A stretch of 64,000 nt of DNA, taken from contig JAKIWI010000001.1 of assembly GCA_022750115.1 (NCBI GenBank), forward strand, positions 271,490-335,489, given 5' to 3'. This DNA comes from Thermoplasmata archaeon (GTDB taxonomy: Archaea > Thermoplasmatota > Thermoplasmata > Lutacidiplasmatales > UBA184). Below the pieces are notes generated by a model. The model was not told the origin of the DNA. It saw nothing but the letters and a program-made list of their open reading frames with translations, and made no database searches. Below are positions 16,443-25,600 of this stretch, one piece after another. Made by a program: the position numbers and the translations under genes. Each line of letters begins with the position of its first letter. Position 1 is the stretch's first letter.

Positions 16443-16477
16443 TGTCAACGGCGTGAACTATTCCAGTATTTGACAAT
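16441..16477. promoter_or_regulatory. candidate MarR operator (inverted repeat)
   Basis: ATTGTCAA at 16441-16448 and TTGACAAT at 16470-16477 are perfect 8-nt inverted arms 21 nt apart. One arm covers the MarR start codon; the other covers the position expected for its TATA box, so binding would block transcription of the marR-MFS operon. Confidence 0.65.
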
Positions 16478-16597
16478 AATGAACGGACGCCGCCGGGTGG
16501 AAATCGAACGTCGGCGCGCCCCGTCGATTCCGTCGCGAATCGCCGGCTTGCCGGGGATTCCGAGACACCGAAGTCGCGGCCTTCGAACGGTGGGGTC

Positions 16598-16603
16598 TAT
16601 ATC
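16598..16603 (+). promoter_or_regulatory. TATA box for the DNA methyltransferase gene
   Basis: TATATC lies 49 nt before the ATG at 16647. This predicts a leader of about 20 nt that contains GGAGG (16633), a Shine-Dalgarno site. It argues against the GTG at 16611 as the start. Confidence 0.45.
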
Positions 16604-16646
16604 AGCCTGAGTGCTGGACCAACCGAGAGTTCGGAGGCCGGAACAG

Positions 16647-18293
16647 ATGTCGGACGGCGGAGAGCGTCGACTCGCGGAGCGGGCGAGCCTCGCCCCCCTC
16701 GCGGGCCGTGCGGGTGCGGTCGGCCCCCGGACCGCGGCCGGTTCTCCCCCCACGCTCGCCGAGTACGGCGATTTCCCGACGCCGATCGAACTCGCCCGGG
16801 AGATCCTCACCACCCTCGGTCCCATCGGGGAGAAGTGGTCGAGGGTGCTCGAGCCGACCTGCGGCGACGGGGCGTTCATCCATGCCCTCGTCGAACACGC
16901 GCAGCCTCCGAAGGAGATCTTCGGCGTCGAGGTCCAGGGAGACCGGTTCGTCGGCGGTCCCCCGAAGCTCTCCACGCCGCAGACGCTCGTCACGGTCGCG
17001 AACGCCGACATTCTGCGGACCGATCTTCGCCGGCTGACGAAGTGGACCACGAAGGGACCACTCCTCGTCGTCGGGAACCCCCCGTGGGTCACCACCGCCG
17101 AGCTCGCCCGCCTCGGACGCGGCAACCTGCCGCCCAAGTCGAACGACCGGAACCTGAAGGGCATCGAAGCCATCACCGGCGCCTCGAACTTCGACCTCTC
17201 CGAATTCATCTGGCTGAAACTTCTCCGCGACCTCGCCCCGCTGAATCCGTCGATCGCGCTCCTGTGCAAGACGACGGTCGCCCGCAACGTCATCCGGTAC
17301 GCTCAGGAGCAGCACCTGAACGTCTACGACGGTTCGATGCGGATGATCGATGCCCACATGTGGTTCGGCGTGAGCGCGCCCGCCTGCCTGTTCACACTCC
17401 ATATGGGCCACGGAGCCCCCGACTACACGATCCGCGTCTACGATTCGCTCGACGCGCCCCTTCCCAGCGCGCTCATCGGGATTGTCAACGGGCACCTCGT
17501 GCCCGACGTGGCGGCCTATCAGAAGGTCAGCGAGTCGGAGGGGACGTTCCCCTTCGAGTGGCGCCAGGGGATCAAGCACGACGCCGCGGCGGTGATGGAG
17601 CTCGTCCTCGACGACGACGGGAAGCTCTACAACCGGCTCGGCGAGGAGGTCGACGTCGAGCGCGAGTTCGTCTATCCGCTGCTCAAGAGCTCGGACCTGG
17701 GCAGCGAGCGGCCGAAGGACATCCAGCGCCGCGTCATCGTCACGCAGCGGAAGAGCGGCGAGGACACGACGGTCCTCCGCCAGGAAGCGCCGAAGCTCTG
17801 GGCGTACCTCTCGAGCCACAGCGATGTGTTCGACGCCCGTCGCTCGCGGATCTACCTCGGCGGACCGCCGTTCGCGATGTTCGGCGTGGGCCCCTACTCG
17901 TTCTCGCCGTGCAAGGTCGCGATCTCGGGGATGTACAAGCGCGCCGTCTTCCGGGCGATCGGCCAGATCGACGGTCGCCCGGTGATGCTGGACGACACCT
18001 GCTACTTCGTCCCGACCGAGGACCCGATGTCCGGCGCGGTCCTCGCCGCCCTCCTCAACTCCGACCCCGCGCTCGATTTCTTCGAGGCGGTAACGTTCTA
18101 CGACGCCAAGCGCCCGATGACGAAGGGGCTGTTGCAGCGCGTCAACCTCGAGTCGGTCTGGGACCAGGTCGACCCGCGCTCGCTCGCCCGCCGGGCCGAG
18201 GTGCTGATCCCCGGGCTCCGCGGCGCCTCGCCGTCTCCGACCCCTCGACCGCCGGCGAACTACACCGAGTTCGTCCGTCGTTTGCTGCGCTGA
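16647..18293 (+). CDS. N6-adenine-specific DNA methyltransferase, solitary
   Basis: The 548-residue product has the SAM-binding motif LEPTCGDGAF at about residues 68-77 and the catalytic NPPW at about 144-147, the signature of N6-adenine (or N4-cytosine) DNA methyltransferases. The C-terminal half, with PFAMFGVGPYSFSPCKVAIS and a closing block DDTCYFVPTEDPMSGAVLAA, resembles the target-recognition domain of Eco57I/TaqI-like enzymes. The N-terminal 45 residues are low in complexity and hold no nuclease motif. No restriction gene is adjacent, so it is likely an orphan methylase used for regulation, replication timing or protection. The ATG at 16647 is supported by GGAGG. Recognition site unknown. 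Confidence 0.85.
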   Translation: MSDGGERRLAERASLAPLAGRAGAVGPRTAAGSPPTLAEYGDFPTPIELAREILTTLGPIGEKWSRVLEPTCGDGAFIHALVEHAQPPKEIFGVEVQGDRFVGGPPKLSTPQTLVTVANADILRTDLRRLTKWTTKGPLLVVGNPPWVTTAELARLGRGNLPPKSNDRNLKGIEAITGASNFDLSEFIWLKLLRDLAPLNPSIALLCKTTVARNVIRYAQEQHLNVYDGSMRMIDAHMWFGVSAPACLFTLHMGHGAPDYTIRVYDSLDAPLPSALIGIVNGHLVPDVAAYQKVSESEGTFPFEWRQGIKHDAAAVMELVLDDDGKLYNRLGEEVDVEREFVYPLLKSSDLGSERPKDIQRRVIVTQRKSGEDTTVLRQEAPKLWAYLSSHSDVFDARRSRIYLGGPPFAMFGVGPYSFSPCKVAISGMYKRAVFRAIGQIDGRPVMLDDTCYFVPTEDPMSGAVLAALLNSDPALDFFEAVTFYDAKRPMTKGLLQRVNLESVWDQVDPRSLARRAEVLIPGLRGASPSPTPRPPANYTEFVRRLLR

Positions 18294-18349
18294 GCTCGCG
18301 GCGGCGCGCCGTCGCGGAGCTCCCGGCGCTGGGCGATGGCCGTCGTCGG

Positions 18350-21300
18350 CTAGCGGCCCGGTTCGTCCGAGCGGCCCTCGGTGGCGTCGGGAGAGAACGG
18401 CGCATCAGCGGCGTACAGGTCCTCGCCCGCAGGTTCCGCGGGCGCCTCCGCTTCGGGCGCGGTCGCTTCCTTGGGCGACCCTCGCTGCCGGCGAACGTAG
18501 AGCAGGGCCCCCGACAGGATCACGACGCCCGCCAGGAGGCCCGCCGCGCCGACGAGCCAATCCGTGGAGCTCGCGCCTCCCGTCCCCGAAGGATGGGACG
18601 TCGAGGCGGTGGGGGCGAACCCGGCGACCTCGCTCACCGGGCCCGAGAGCGTCACGCTCGGTGACGACGCGGAACCGGTGTAGGAGCCGCTCCCGTTCCC
18701 CAGCCACCCGGTGAACTGGTCGCCGTTCGAGGGAGTTTCGGAGAGCGCGACCGCACTCGAACCGTTCCACCATTCCCCCGATGGACCGGCGGTCCCGCCC
18801 GCCGAAGCCGCGACGGAAAGCTGGTACTGGAGGTGGAAGACGATCGTCAGGGTCGCGTTCGTCGTGACGTCCACCGCGTAGCCGCCGGTGGAGGCCGGAA
18901 CGTAGCGAACGCCGGGCGACGTCGTCACCGTGGCCGCGACGACGTTGTACGTACCGTTGAGTCCGGCGACGACGATGGTCGGGCCGGACGACGCACCGCC
19001 CGAAGCGGGTCCGGTGACCGCCCAGTGGGTGCTGGTGGGTAGCCCTGTCTCGGTGACCGCGAGGTCGTACGGGAACCGTGCAGGAGCGGGCCGCAGGCCG
19101 AAGGAGGCGGTCTCGGTGACGGCGCCCAACATCGTCACCGCGATGGCGAGGACCGCGGCGTCCACATGGCCGGAGCCGGTTCCCGTCCACCCGAGGAATC
19201 GGCGCTGGGCGGTCGGCAGCGCGTTCAGGTCGATGGTCGAGGACGCGTTGGCCCACACCGCGCCCGGCGCGGGGGACGTGGTGCCTCCGCCGACCGCAAC
19301 GAGCGTGAACAGGAACTGAGTCCGGTAGGTGATCGTCAGCGTCGCGTTCCCGCTCAGGAAGGCGCTGCCGTTCGGTGCTTGTCCGGGGCTCAATACGCTC
19401 GACACGACGAGGTAGCGCGCCCCGCCACTGGGGTCGGTGAGGTTGGCGGCGGACAGCGCGTACCATCCGGTCGAGAAGTTCCGGAACGTCGTTCCGGTCG
19501 GGCCGGCCAGTTGCTCGGTGCCGACGGTGAAGCTGGCGTTGAGGCCGACGGGCAGCCCCGACGTCGCCAGAGCGACCGACCAGGTCGGCGCGGAGATCGG
19601 TCGGAACGCGGCGACCTCGTGCACGGGGGCATTGACCGGCACGGTCAGGTTCGTCGAGGCACCCGCGAAGCTCCCCGACCACCCAACGAAGGCGTAGCCC
19701 GGGTTCGGGGTGGCGGTGAGGTTCGCCGAGCCGCCGTTCGCCACCCACCGGCTCGGTGGTCCCGCGGTCCCTCCGGCCGTGGCGGAGACCGTGAGCCGGT
19801 CGAACGGGAGGTAATGGAGGGTCACCCAGGTCGATCCGTTGACCCAAACGTTCACCGGGGCGGGTCCGGTGTTCGGTCCCGTCGAGTTCTGCTCCGCGAC
19901 GTCCCACGTCACGGTCGCGACCTGGTACTCGACGCCCACAGGACCGACGACGGTCGTGCCGTTCACGACCAGGTGGCCCCCTCCGGAGAGGTTGAGGTAG
20001 AGCGTCGTGCCGGTGCCGGTGAAGGCGACTCCGGTTCCGGCGAACACCCATTGGGAGCCCGGCGGGAGTCCGGTCGTCGTCACGGCGAGCGGGAACTCCG
20101 TCGCTGCGATGTGGATCCGCGCGAACGTGACGACCACGACGGACGTCGCAGGGCTCACCAATGGCGAGGGCACCGAGGGGACCCCGACCCACTCTTCGCC
20201 CACAATTCCGTCCGGGATGGCCCAGACGGCGAACGGGTACACGCCCGCGGTGACGTTCGCGATCGGAATCGTCGCGGTGGTGTTCGACTCGGTCGTCCCG
20301 TTGAACGTCACCGACCACGCAGTGCCGTTCGGGAGGCCGTTCTCGACGAAGTTCGTCTCGGCCGAGTAGTTCTGGCACACCAGGGTCGGGAAATGGGTAC
20401 AATACCCCTCGACCAGGAAGTTCGCGGTCTCGGTGACCGGGCCACTCGGCACGAAGGAGACGTTGGGGCTGAGGCCGCTGTACGCGCCGGGTCCGACCCC
20501 GCTCCACGAGAGGAATCGCACCTGGAACTGGTCGCAGAACAGGCAGGTCGACGCCGTGACGTTGAGCGCAAACGGTGCCCCGAGGAGGGACTGGTACGGG
20601 CCCGGGGCCGGTAGAACCGTGAGAGTCGTCTGGAATCCGAAGACGCTCGCCGGGAGGGGCGAGGTGTCGACATTCACGACGATCACTTCCGTGAAGACGA
20701 CGACGATCGACTGGGACGAGGAGAAGTTGCCGACCCCGAACGAGCCGTTCACGGGGATGAACAGCGTCCCCGAGACGTTGACCGCAGGGACCTCCCACGT
20801 GAGCGGCGTTGCGTTCGGGACGCCTCCGAAGAGGATCGAGCCCGTGCCCGAGGCGGTCCGGTTGACCCCCATGAGGCTGACCGACCAGGGGGTGCTGGCG
20901 TTCAGTCCGCGGGCCGTGAACGTGAGGGAGATCCCCGTCCCGTTGAACGGTTCCGAGACCGTGACCTGGACCGCACCGCTCCCGCTGCCCCACCCGCAGC
21001 CGCCGGTGAACGTGGCGTTCCATCCGGGACACGTGGTCTGCGCGTAGGCGAGATAGAGGCTCGACCCGTGCGTGACGACGGTCGCGTACGCCCCCGCCCA
21101 CATGTAGATCGGATAGTACGAGTAGTACGGCGTGACGCTCCCCGTCACCACCGCGGGCGGCGAGAACGACGTGCCGTTGTTCGAGCTGTTCAGGTACAGC
21201 TCCTCAACGGCGCCGCAGACAACGCCCCCGGAGGTGTTCGCGCAGATCGAGTCGTTCGAGTACGACATCTCGAACTGGACGGTGCCCGAGGCATCGACCG

Positions 21301-22696
21301 CGAGCGCCGGATTGAACTCGGCGCTCGCCGGGTCGTTGACGACCGAGCCGTTCAACAACGGGGGGCTCACCGCCCGGGGCGGCGACCAGGTGGCGCCGAA
21401 CGTTGAGGAGTTCGTGAGATAGACGTCCGGTTCGAGGTTGTTCGTCGACCCGCAGGGGACCGGCAGAGCGCAGAACGTTCCGACCTGCGCTCCGACGTAG
21501 GTGACGAACATCTGGTGGTAGCGTCCGCCCCAGGCGAGCAGCGGCGCGGGGTCGATGTACGGCGTGACCGGCACGATGAACGCGTTCCAGATCGCGATGG
21601 GCACCTGGGCGGCTGCGACCGAGATGTTGAACGACGTGCCGTTGTTCGTGGACGTCGCCACGACGATGTCCTCCACGTCGAGCACCTGGCAGAGCCCGCT
21701 CACGCAGACGTTCGCGAGCGTGAGGTTCGACGCGTAGGAGAGGTACAACCGTCCGCTCGGGTCGGTTGCGACGGTGGGGTTCAGACTCAGGTACGGCTGG
21801 CCGCCGCCCGTCGTCGGCAGGTCGATCTTCGACCCCCACACGGCCCCGCCGTCCGTCGAGACCCTCAGGTGGACCGACGCGGTCGACGTCGTGCCTCCCG
21901 CGGGCGTGAAGTTCTCCCAGGTGACGTAGACCGTGTTGCCGAACGCGGTGATCCATGGTCGGTTGGCGAGCCCCACAGGGCACCCGAGCGAGGTGTTCGG
22001 GGTGTTGTTCAGGACGAGCGGCGTCGTCCAGGTGGTGCCATTGTTGAAGCTCCGGGTGACGACGAGTCGGTCGTAGGGGACCGAGGAGCAGTCGAGCGTG
22101 GGGATCGAGGCGCTGGTCATGTTGTACTGAATGTACGCCAGGACGAGCGTTCCGTTGGCGAGCGAGGTCAGGGTCGGCTGCCACGCGCTCGAGTACTGTC
22201 GGGCCGTACTGCAGACAGGGTCCGCGAGGTATGCCGGCGAGCTCCAAGCATGGCCCGGGGCGGCCGCGGTCGTGAAACCGACCACAGACTGGGCCCCCCC
22301 GGAGCTGTTCGGGCATGGCGTCGCGTTCGCGAGCGCAGTGTAGGCCATCGCGACGAGACCGGTCGAGGTGTAGTTGATCGACGGTTCGACGGTGGCGTTG
22401 AAGCATCCGCCACCAAACCCAACGGACGTGCAACTGGAGTTCGACGGGAGCGGAATCGTCTGCGACTGGAAGTAGGTCGGCGAAATCGCTCCGCTCCGTC
22501 CGGCCGCGGTGTGGGAAGCCGACGGGCCGAGATCCGCCCCAACGGGCCCCGGAGCCGAGCCGCGGGACTGTCCGGGCGCAACGCCGCCCGGAGTCGCGGG
22601 TAGGCTCGAGAGGAGGACGATGGCGACCAGCGCCATCGCAGGGAGCAAGACCCGGCGGTCCCGAATCCGTCGAGATGCTCGCGCGATGGACCTCAC
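18350..22696 (-). CDS. giant anchored surface protein, sialidase-fold head (second of pair)
   Basis: A 1448-residue surface protein. The GTG start overlaps the stop of the upstream paralogue (GTGA) and gives a signal peptide (RRVLLPAMALVAIVLLSSL). Residues about 60-560 form a six-bladed sialidase-like propeller with Asp-box motifs such as SFNNGTTWTTP, STDGGAVWGS, STNNGTSFN and SSNNGTSFSPP. The catalytic Arg triad of true sialidases is not evident, so binding is as likely as hydrolysis. Then come about five ETGLP-type modules mixed with Gly-rich repeats (AGGTAGPPSRWVANGGSANL). A C-terminal membrane helix (GAAGLLAGVVILSGALLYV) with a basic stop and acidic tail anchors it. Many N-x-S/T sites suggest heavy glycosylation. 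Confidence 0.8.
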   Translation of the reverse strand: MRSIARASRRIRDRRVLLPAMALVAIVLLSSLPATPGGVAPGQSRGSAPGPVGADLGPSASHTAAGRSGAISPTYFQSQTIPLPSNSSCTSVGFGGGCFNATVEPSINYTSTGLVAMAYTALANATPCPNSSGGAQSVVGFTTAAAPGHAWSSPAYLADPVCSTARQYSSAWQPTLTSLANGTLVLAYIQYNMTSASIPTLDCSSVPYDRLVVTRSFNNGTTWTTPLVLNNTPNTSLGCPVGLANRPWITAFGNTVYVTWENFTPAGGTTSTASVHLRVSTDGGAVWGSKIDLPTTGGGQPYLSLNPTVATDPSGRLYLSYASNLTLANVCVSGLCQVLDVEDIVVATSTNNGTSFNISVAAAQVPIAIWNAFIVPVTPYIDPAPLLAWGGRYHQMFVTYVGAQVGTFCALPVPCGSTNNLEPDVYLTNSSTFGATWSPPRAVSPPLLNGSVVNDPASAEFNPALAVDASGTVQFEMSYSNDSICANTSGGVVCGAVEELYLNSSNNGTSFSPPAVVTGSVTPYYSYYPIYMWAGAYATVVTHGSSLYLAYAQTTCPGWNATFTGGCGWGSGSGAVQVTVSEPFNGTGISLTFTARGLNASTPWSVSLMGVNRTASGTGSILFGGVPNATPLTWEVPAVNVSGTLFIPVNGSFGVGNFSSSQSIVVVFTEVIVVNVDTSPLPASVFGFQTTLTVLPAPGPYQSLLGAPFALNVTASTCLFCDQFQVRFLSWSGVGPGAYSGLSPNVSFVPSGPVTETANFLVEGYCTHFPTLVCQNYSAETNFVENGLPNGTAWSVTFNGTTESNTTATIPIANVTAGVYPFAVWAIPDGIVGEEWVGVPSVPSPLVSPATSVVVVTFARIHIAATEFPLAVTTTGLPPGSQWVFAGTGVAFTGTGTTLYLNLSGGGHLVVNGTTVVGPVGVEYQVATVTWDVAEQNSTGPNTGPAPVNVWVNGSTWVTLHYLPFDRLTVSATAGGTAGPPSRWVANGGSANLTATPNPGYAFVGWSGSFAGASTNLTVPVNAPVHEVAAFRPISAPTWSVALATSGLPVGLNASFTVGTEQLAGPTGTTFRNFSTGWYALSAANLTDPSGGARYLVVSSVLSPGQAPNGSAFLSGNATLTITYRTQFLFTLVAVGGGTTSPAPGAVWANASSTIDLNALPTAQRRFLGWTGTGSGHVDAAVLAIAVTMLGAVTETASFGLRPAPARFPYDLAVTETGLPTSTHWAVTGPASGGASSGPTIVVAGLNGTYNVVAATVTTSPGVRYVPASTGGYAVDVTTNATLTIVFHLQYQLSVAASAGGTAGPSGEWWNGSSAVALSETPSNGDQFTGWLGNGSGSYTGSASSPSVTLSGPVSEVAGFAPTASTSHPSGTGGASSTDWLVGAAGLLAGVVILSGALLYVRRQRGSPKEATAPEAEAPAEPAGEDLYAADAPFSPDATEGRSDEPGR

Positions 22697-25600
22697 GTTG
22701 GTTCCTCCCAGTCCGGCGCGGTGGGATCGGAGGGCGGGGACACGGCGGGAGGCCGGCGGCGGGATCGGGCGATGAGGAGGACGGCCACAGCGACCACCAC
22801 CAAGACCACTCCCGCAGCGAGAAGGGCCAGCTCGACGCTCGACGAGCCCGAGAGGCCGTTCGTGCTGTGGCTCGACGGAACGGAAACGAACGCCGCGACC
22901 TCCGTAATCGGTGCCGTCACCGTGACGTTCTCGGTCTGGTTGGCTCCCGAGTAGCTCCCCGGGCCGATTCCCGACCATGTGGTGAACACCTGGCCGAGGT
23001 CGGGCGTGGCGTTCAGGGCCAAGAGGCTCCCGTTCGGGATCCAGCCGGTCAGTGGGGGAACGGAACCTCCTGAGCTCGCCGTGACCAGCACCTGGAAGCT
23101 CGCCGAGAACGCGAAGTGGATGATGGCGTCTCGGTCCACGATCTGGGCGGGGATGGCGATCGCAACGCCATACCGAGTCCGGCCATCGGCCGACGTCACC
23201 GCGGGGATCTGGATCGAGTACTCGCCCTGGATTAAGCCGGTTACGTTGAGCGTCGTCCCGCTCGAGGACGCGTTGAAGGCACCCACCTGAGCCGTCCAGA
23301 TCGTGCCGGCCGGCAGAGGCGCGGTCTCCACGAGCTCCAGCGTGAACGTCGGAACCGGCGTCTGGACCTCGACGGCGAACACGGCCGTTTCGTTCGCCGA
23401 GCCGTTCACCTGCAACGTCCACTGAATGGCAGGCCCGGAGTACGAGCCCGGCCCACTTCCCGACCAGTTGGCGAACTGGTAGCCGACGGCGGAGGAGGCC
23501 GTGATCTGGACGAGCGTGTTGTTCGCGACGTAGCTGGGCAGGCCGAGGGGCCCCGAGGCGACCACCGCGGAGACCGACCCTCCGACGCCGGCGACCACGC
23601 TCACCAGGAACCGGGCTTCAAATACGATGGGCACGACCGTGGTCCCGTTCGTCGAGACGTTCGCCGGGTAACCGATCGCGGTGAACTGTCCGCTCGTCGA
23701 GGAGTTGGCGAAGACCGTCGGGACGCTGAGCGGGTAGAGACCCTGCCCTCCGGGGGCATTCGACGGGTAGAGCCCCCCGACGACGATGGTGCTTCCCGAA
23801 CCCGCGTGTCCCGTTCCGTTCACGCTCACCGACCACTCGGTGCCCGCCGGGAGCCCCAAGGCCCGGAAGGTCAGATTGAACCGTGCGAGAGGGAGCGGGA
23901 CGAATTGGGCGAGCTCGGTGACCGGGCCTGACACCGTGACGTTGGCGGGCGTCCCGGGACCGGAGTACGACCCGTTCCCGCCGCCAGCCCATCCCACGAA
24001 CCCAAAGTTCGTCGCCACCGTGGCCCGGATGGCGACCGTCGCGCCAGCGGCGACATACTGGGTCGCGGGGGATGCCGAGCCCCCGGTGGACGCGAGGACC
24101 GTCAGTTGAAACGCCGGGGAGAACGCGATGGAATACGTGTGCCCGGGCACCACGGCGAGCGGCCCGATCGTTTGGGTCGGAACGTAGTGAGAGACCCCGT
24201 CTCCTCCCGTGAAGGGGAACGCGCCCGCTGGGAACGTGCCGGCGTGCTCGGTGACGTTGATCCACGGCGTGTCGGACGAGTAGACGGTCCCGTTGAATTC
24301 CATCTCCCAAAGCGAGCCGACGACGGCCGCGGGTGCCTGGAAGGTGATGACACCCGGCGTGGAGGTCAAGTCGACGAGGGCGAACGTGAGGTTGACCAGA
24401 GGAGTGATTGGAACGAGCACCGGGTTCGCCGTGTCCGCCTGACCGAAGTACTCGGACCCGATTGCGGAGGAGTTGGCCGTGATGTTCGTGATCCGATGGC
24501 CACCGGCTGAGACGTTCACGACGTCCACCGAGGAGCCACCGATGCCGGATTCGGGAGCGCCGTCCCACTGGAACCGGAATCGACTCGATGTGGGCAGACC
24601 CGGCGCGGCGACCTCGACGGACCCGGAGGCGGAGACCCCCAGCCAGAGAGTTTCGTTCAACGGGCCGACCATCGTCACATTCGCGTTCGCACCGGGGCCG
24701 CTGTAGTTGCCCGGTCCGAGGCCTACCCAGTAGAGCGGAGGGATCGGGAATCCGCTCCCCCGGAAGCTAACGTTCGACCCGGTGAGGAAGTACCACGGGA
24801 AGGCGGGGGTCGCGACGCCGACCCCGGTCCCGGAGAAGTCATCGAACGAGTCGTTTCCGGCCGCGACTTGGAATTGCTCGCCTCCGCCGAACCCGATGTT
24901 CGCCGGGGCGACCGCGACGTAGACGCCAGAGTAGTCCGCCGAGTAGTTCACGCGGATCACCCGCGAGGCGTTGAACTCGATGTAGGAGCGCAGGCCGAGC
25001 GCCGGAACCCGGATTCGCAGCGGGGACACGGTGATGTTCGATGCGCCGAGGAACAGGAACTGGTTCGCCGGGATGCCCGTGACGTTGACGAAGGAGGCGG
25101 TGGTCGGGAACGCCACGCCATCGACCGTGGGCGCCCAGAGCGAGCCAAGCGGTCGATGCGTCGCGCTGAAGTTGAGATACAGCGAACCGTTGGAGGGAAC
25201 AGGCCGAGCGACGCTCAAGTTCGTCGCGAAGGTCAGATTGAACAGCGTCCCGCCCCCGTGGGGGGATTGCGTGTTGACCTCATTGTCGACCAGCGAGTAG
25301 GCGATTCGGGGCCCGCTTCCGGTCAGCAGGACGCTCGCGCTGTAGCCGGGCCAGCTGCTTTGGAACCCGTACGGCGTCGTGGTTTCACTGCGCAGCGAGA
25401 GGAATTGCGGCGGTCCAAACGACGTGCCGTTCGTGCTCGATACGACCCACTGGACGTAGGCATTGACAAGCGGGGAGCACGGCGGGTTGGCGCAGTAGCT
25501 CGTGTTGAAGTCCGTATAGGTGAGCTCCGCGCCCGAGGGTCCCGCGCCGACGGCGACGCCGAAGTAGCTGTCCAACGAGGTCCCGTTCAGCTGCGCCGCG

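Noticed and set aside
16835..18664. 609-codon plus-strand frame over the methyltransferase
   Set aside because: It is a shadow frame, Arg/Pro-rich throughout, whereas the other frame holds SAM and NPPW motifs.
22697..23422. N-terminal extension of the 1448-residue surface protein
   Set aside because: The extension lies over the end of the upstream paralogue in another frame; a GTG with a GTGA overlap and a signal peptide gives the better start.
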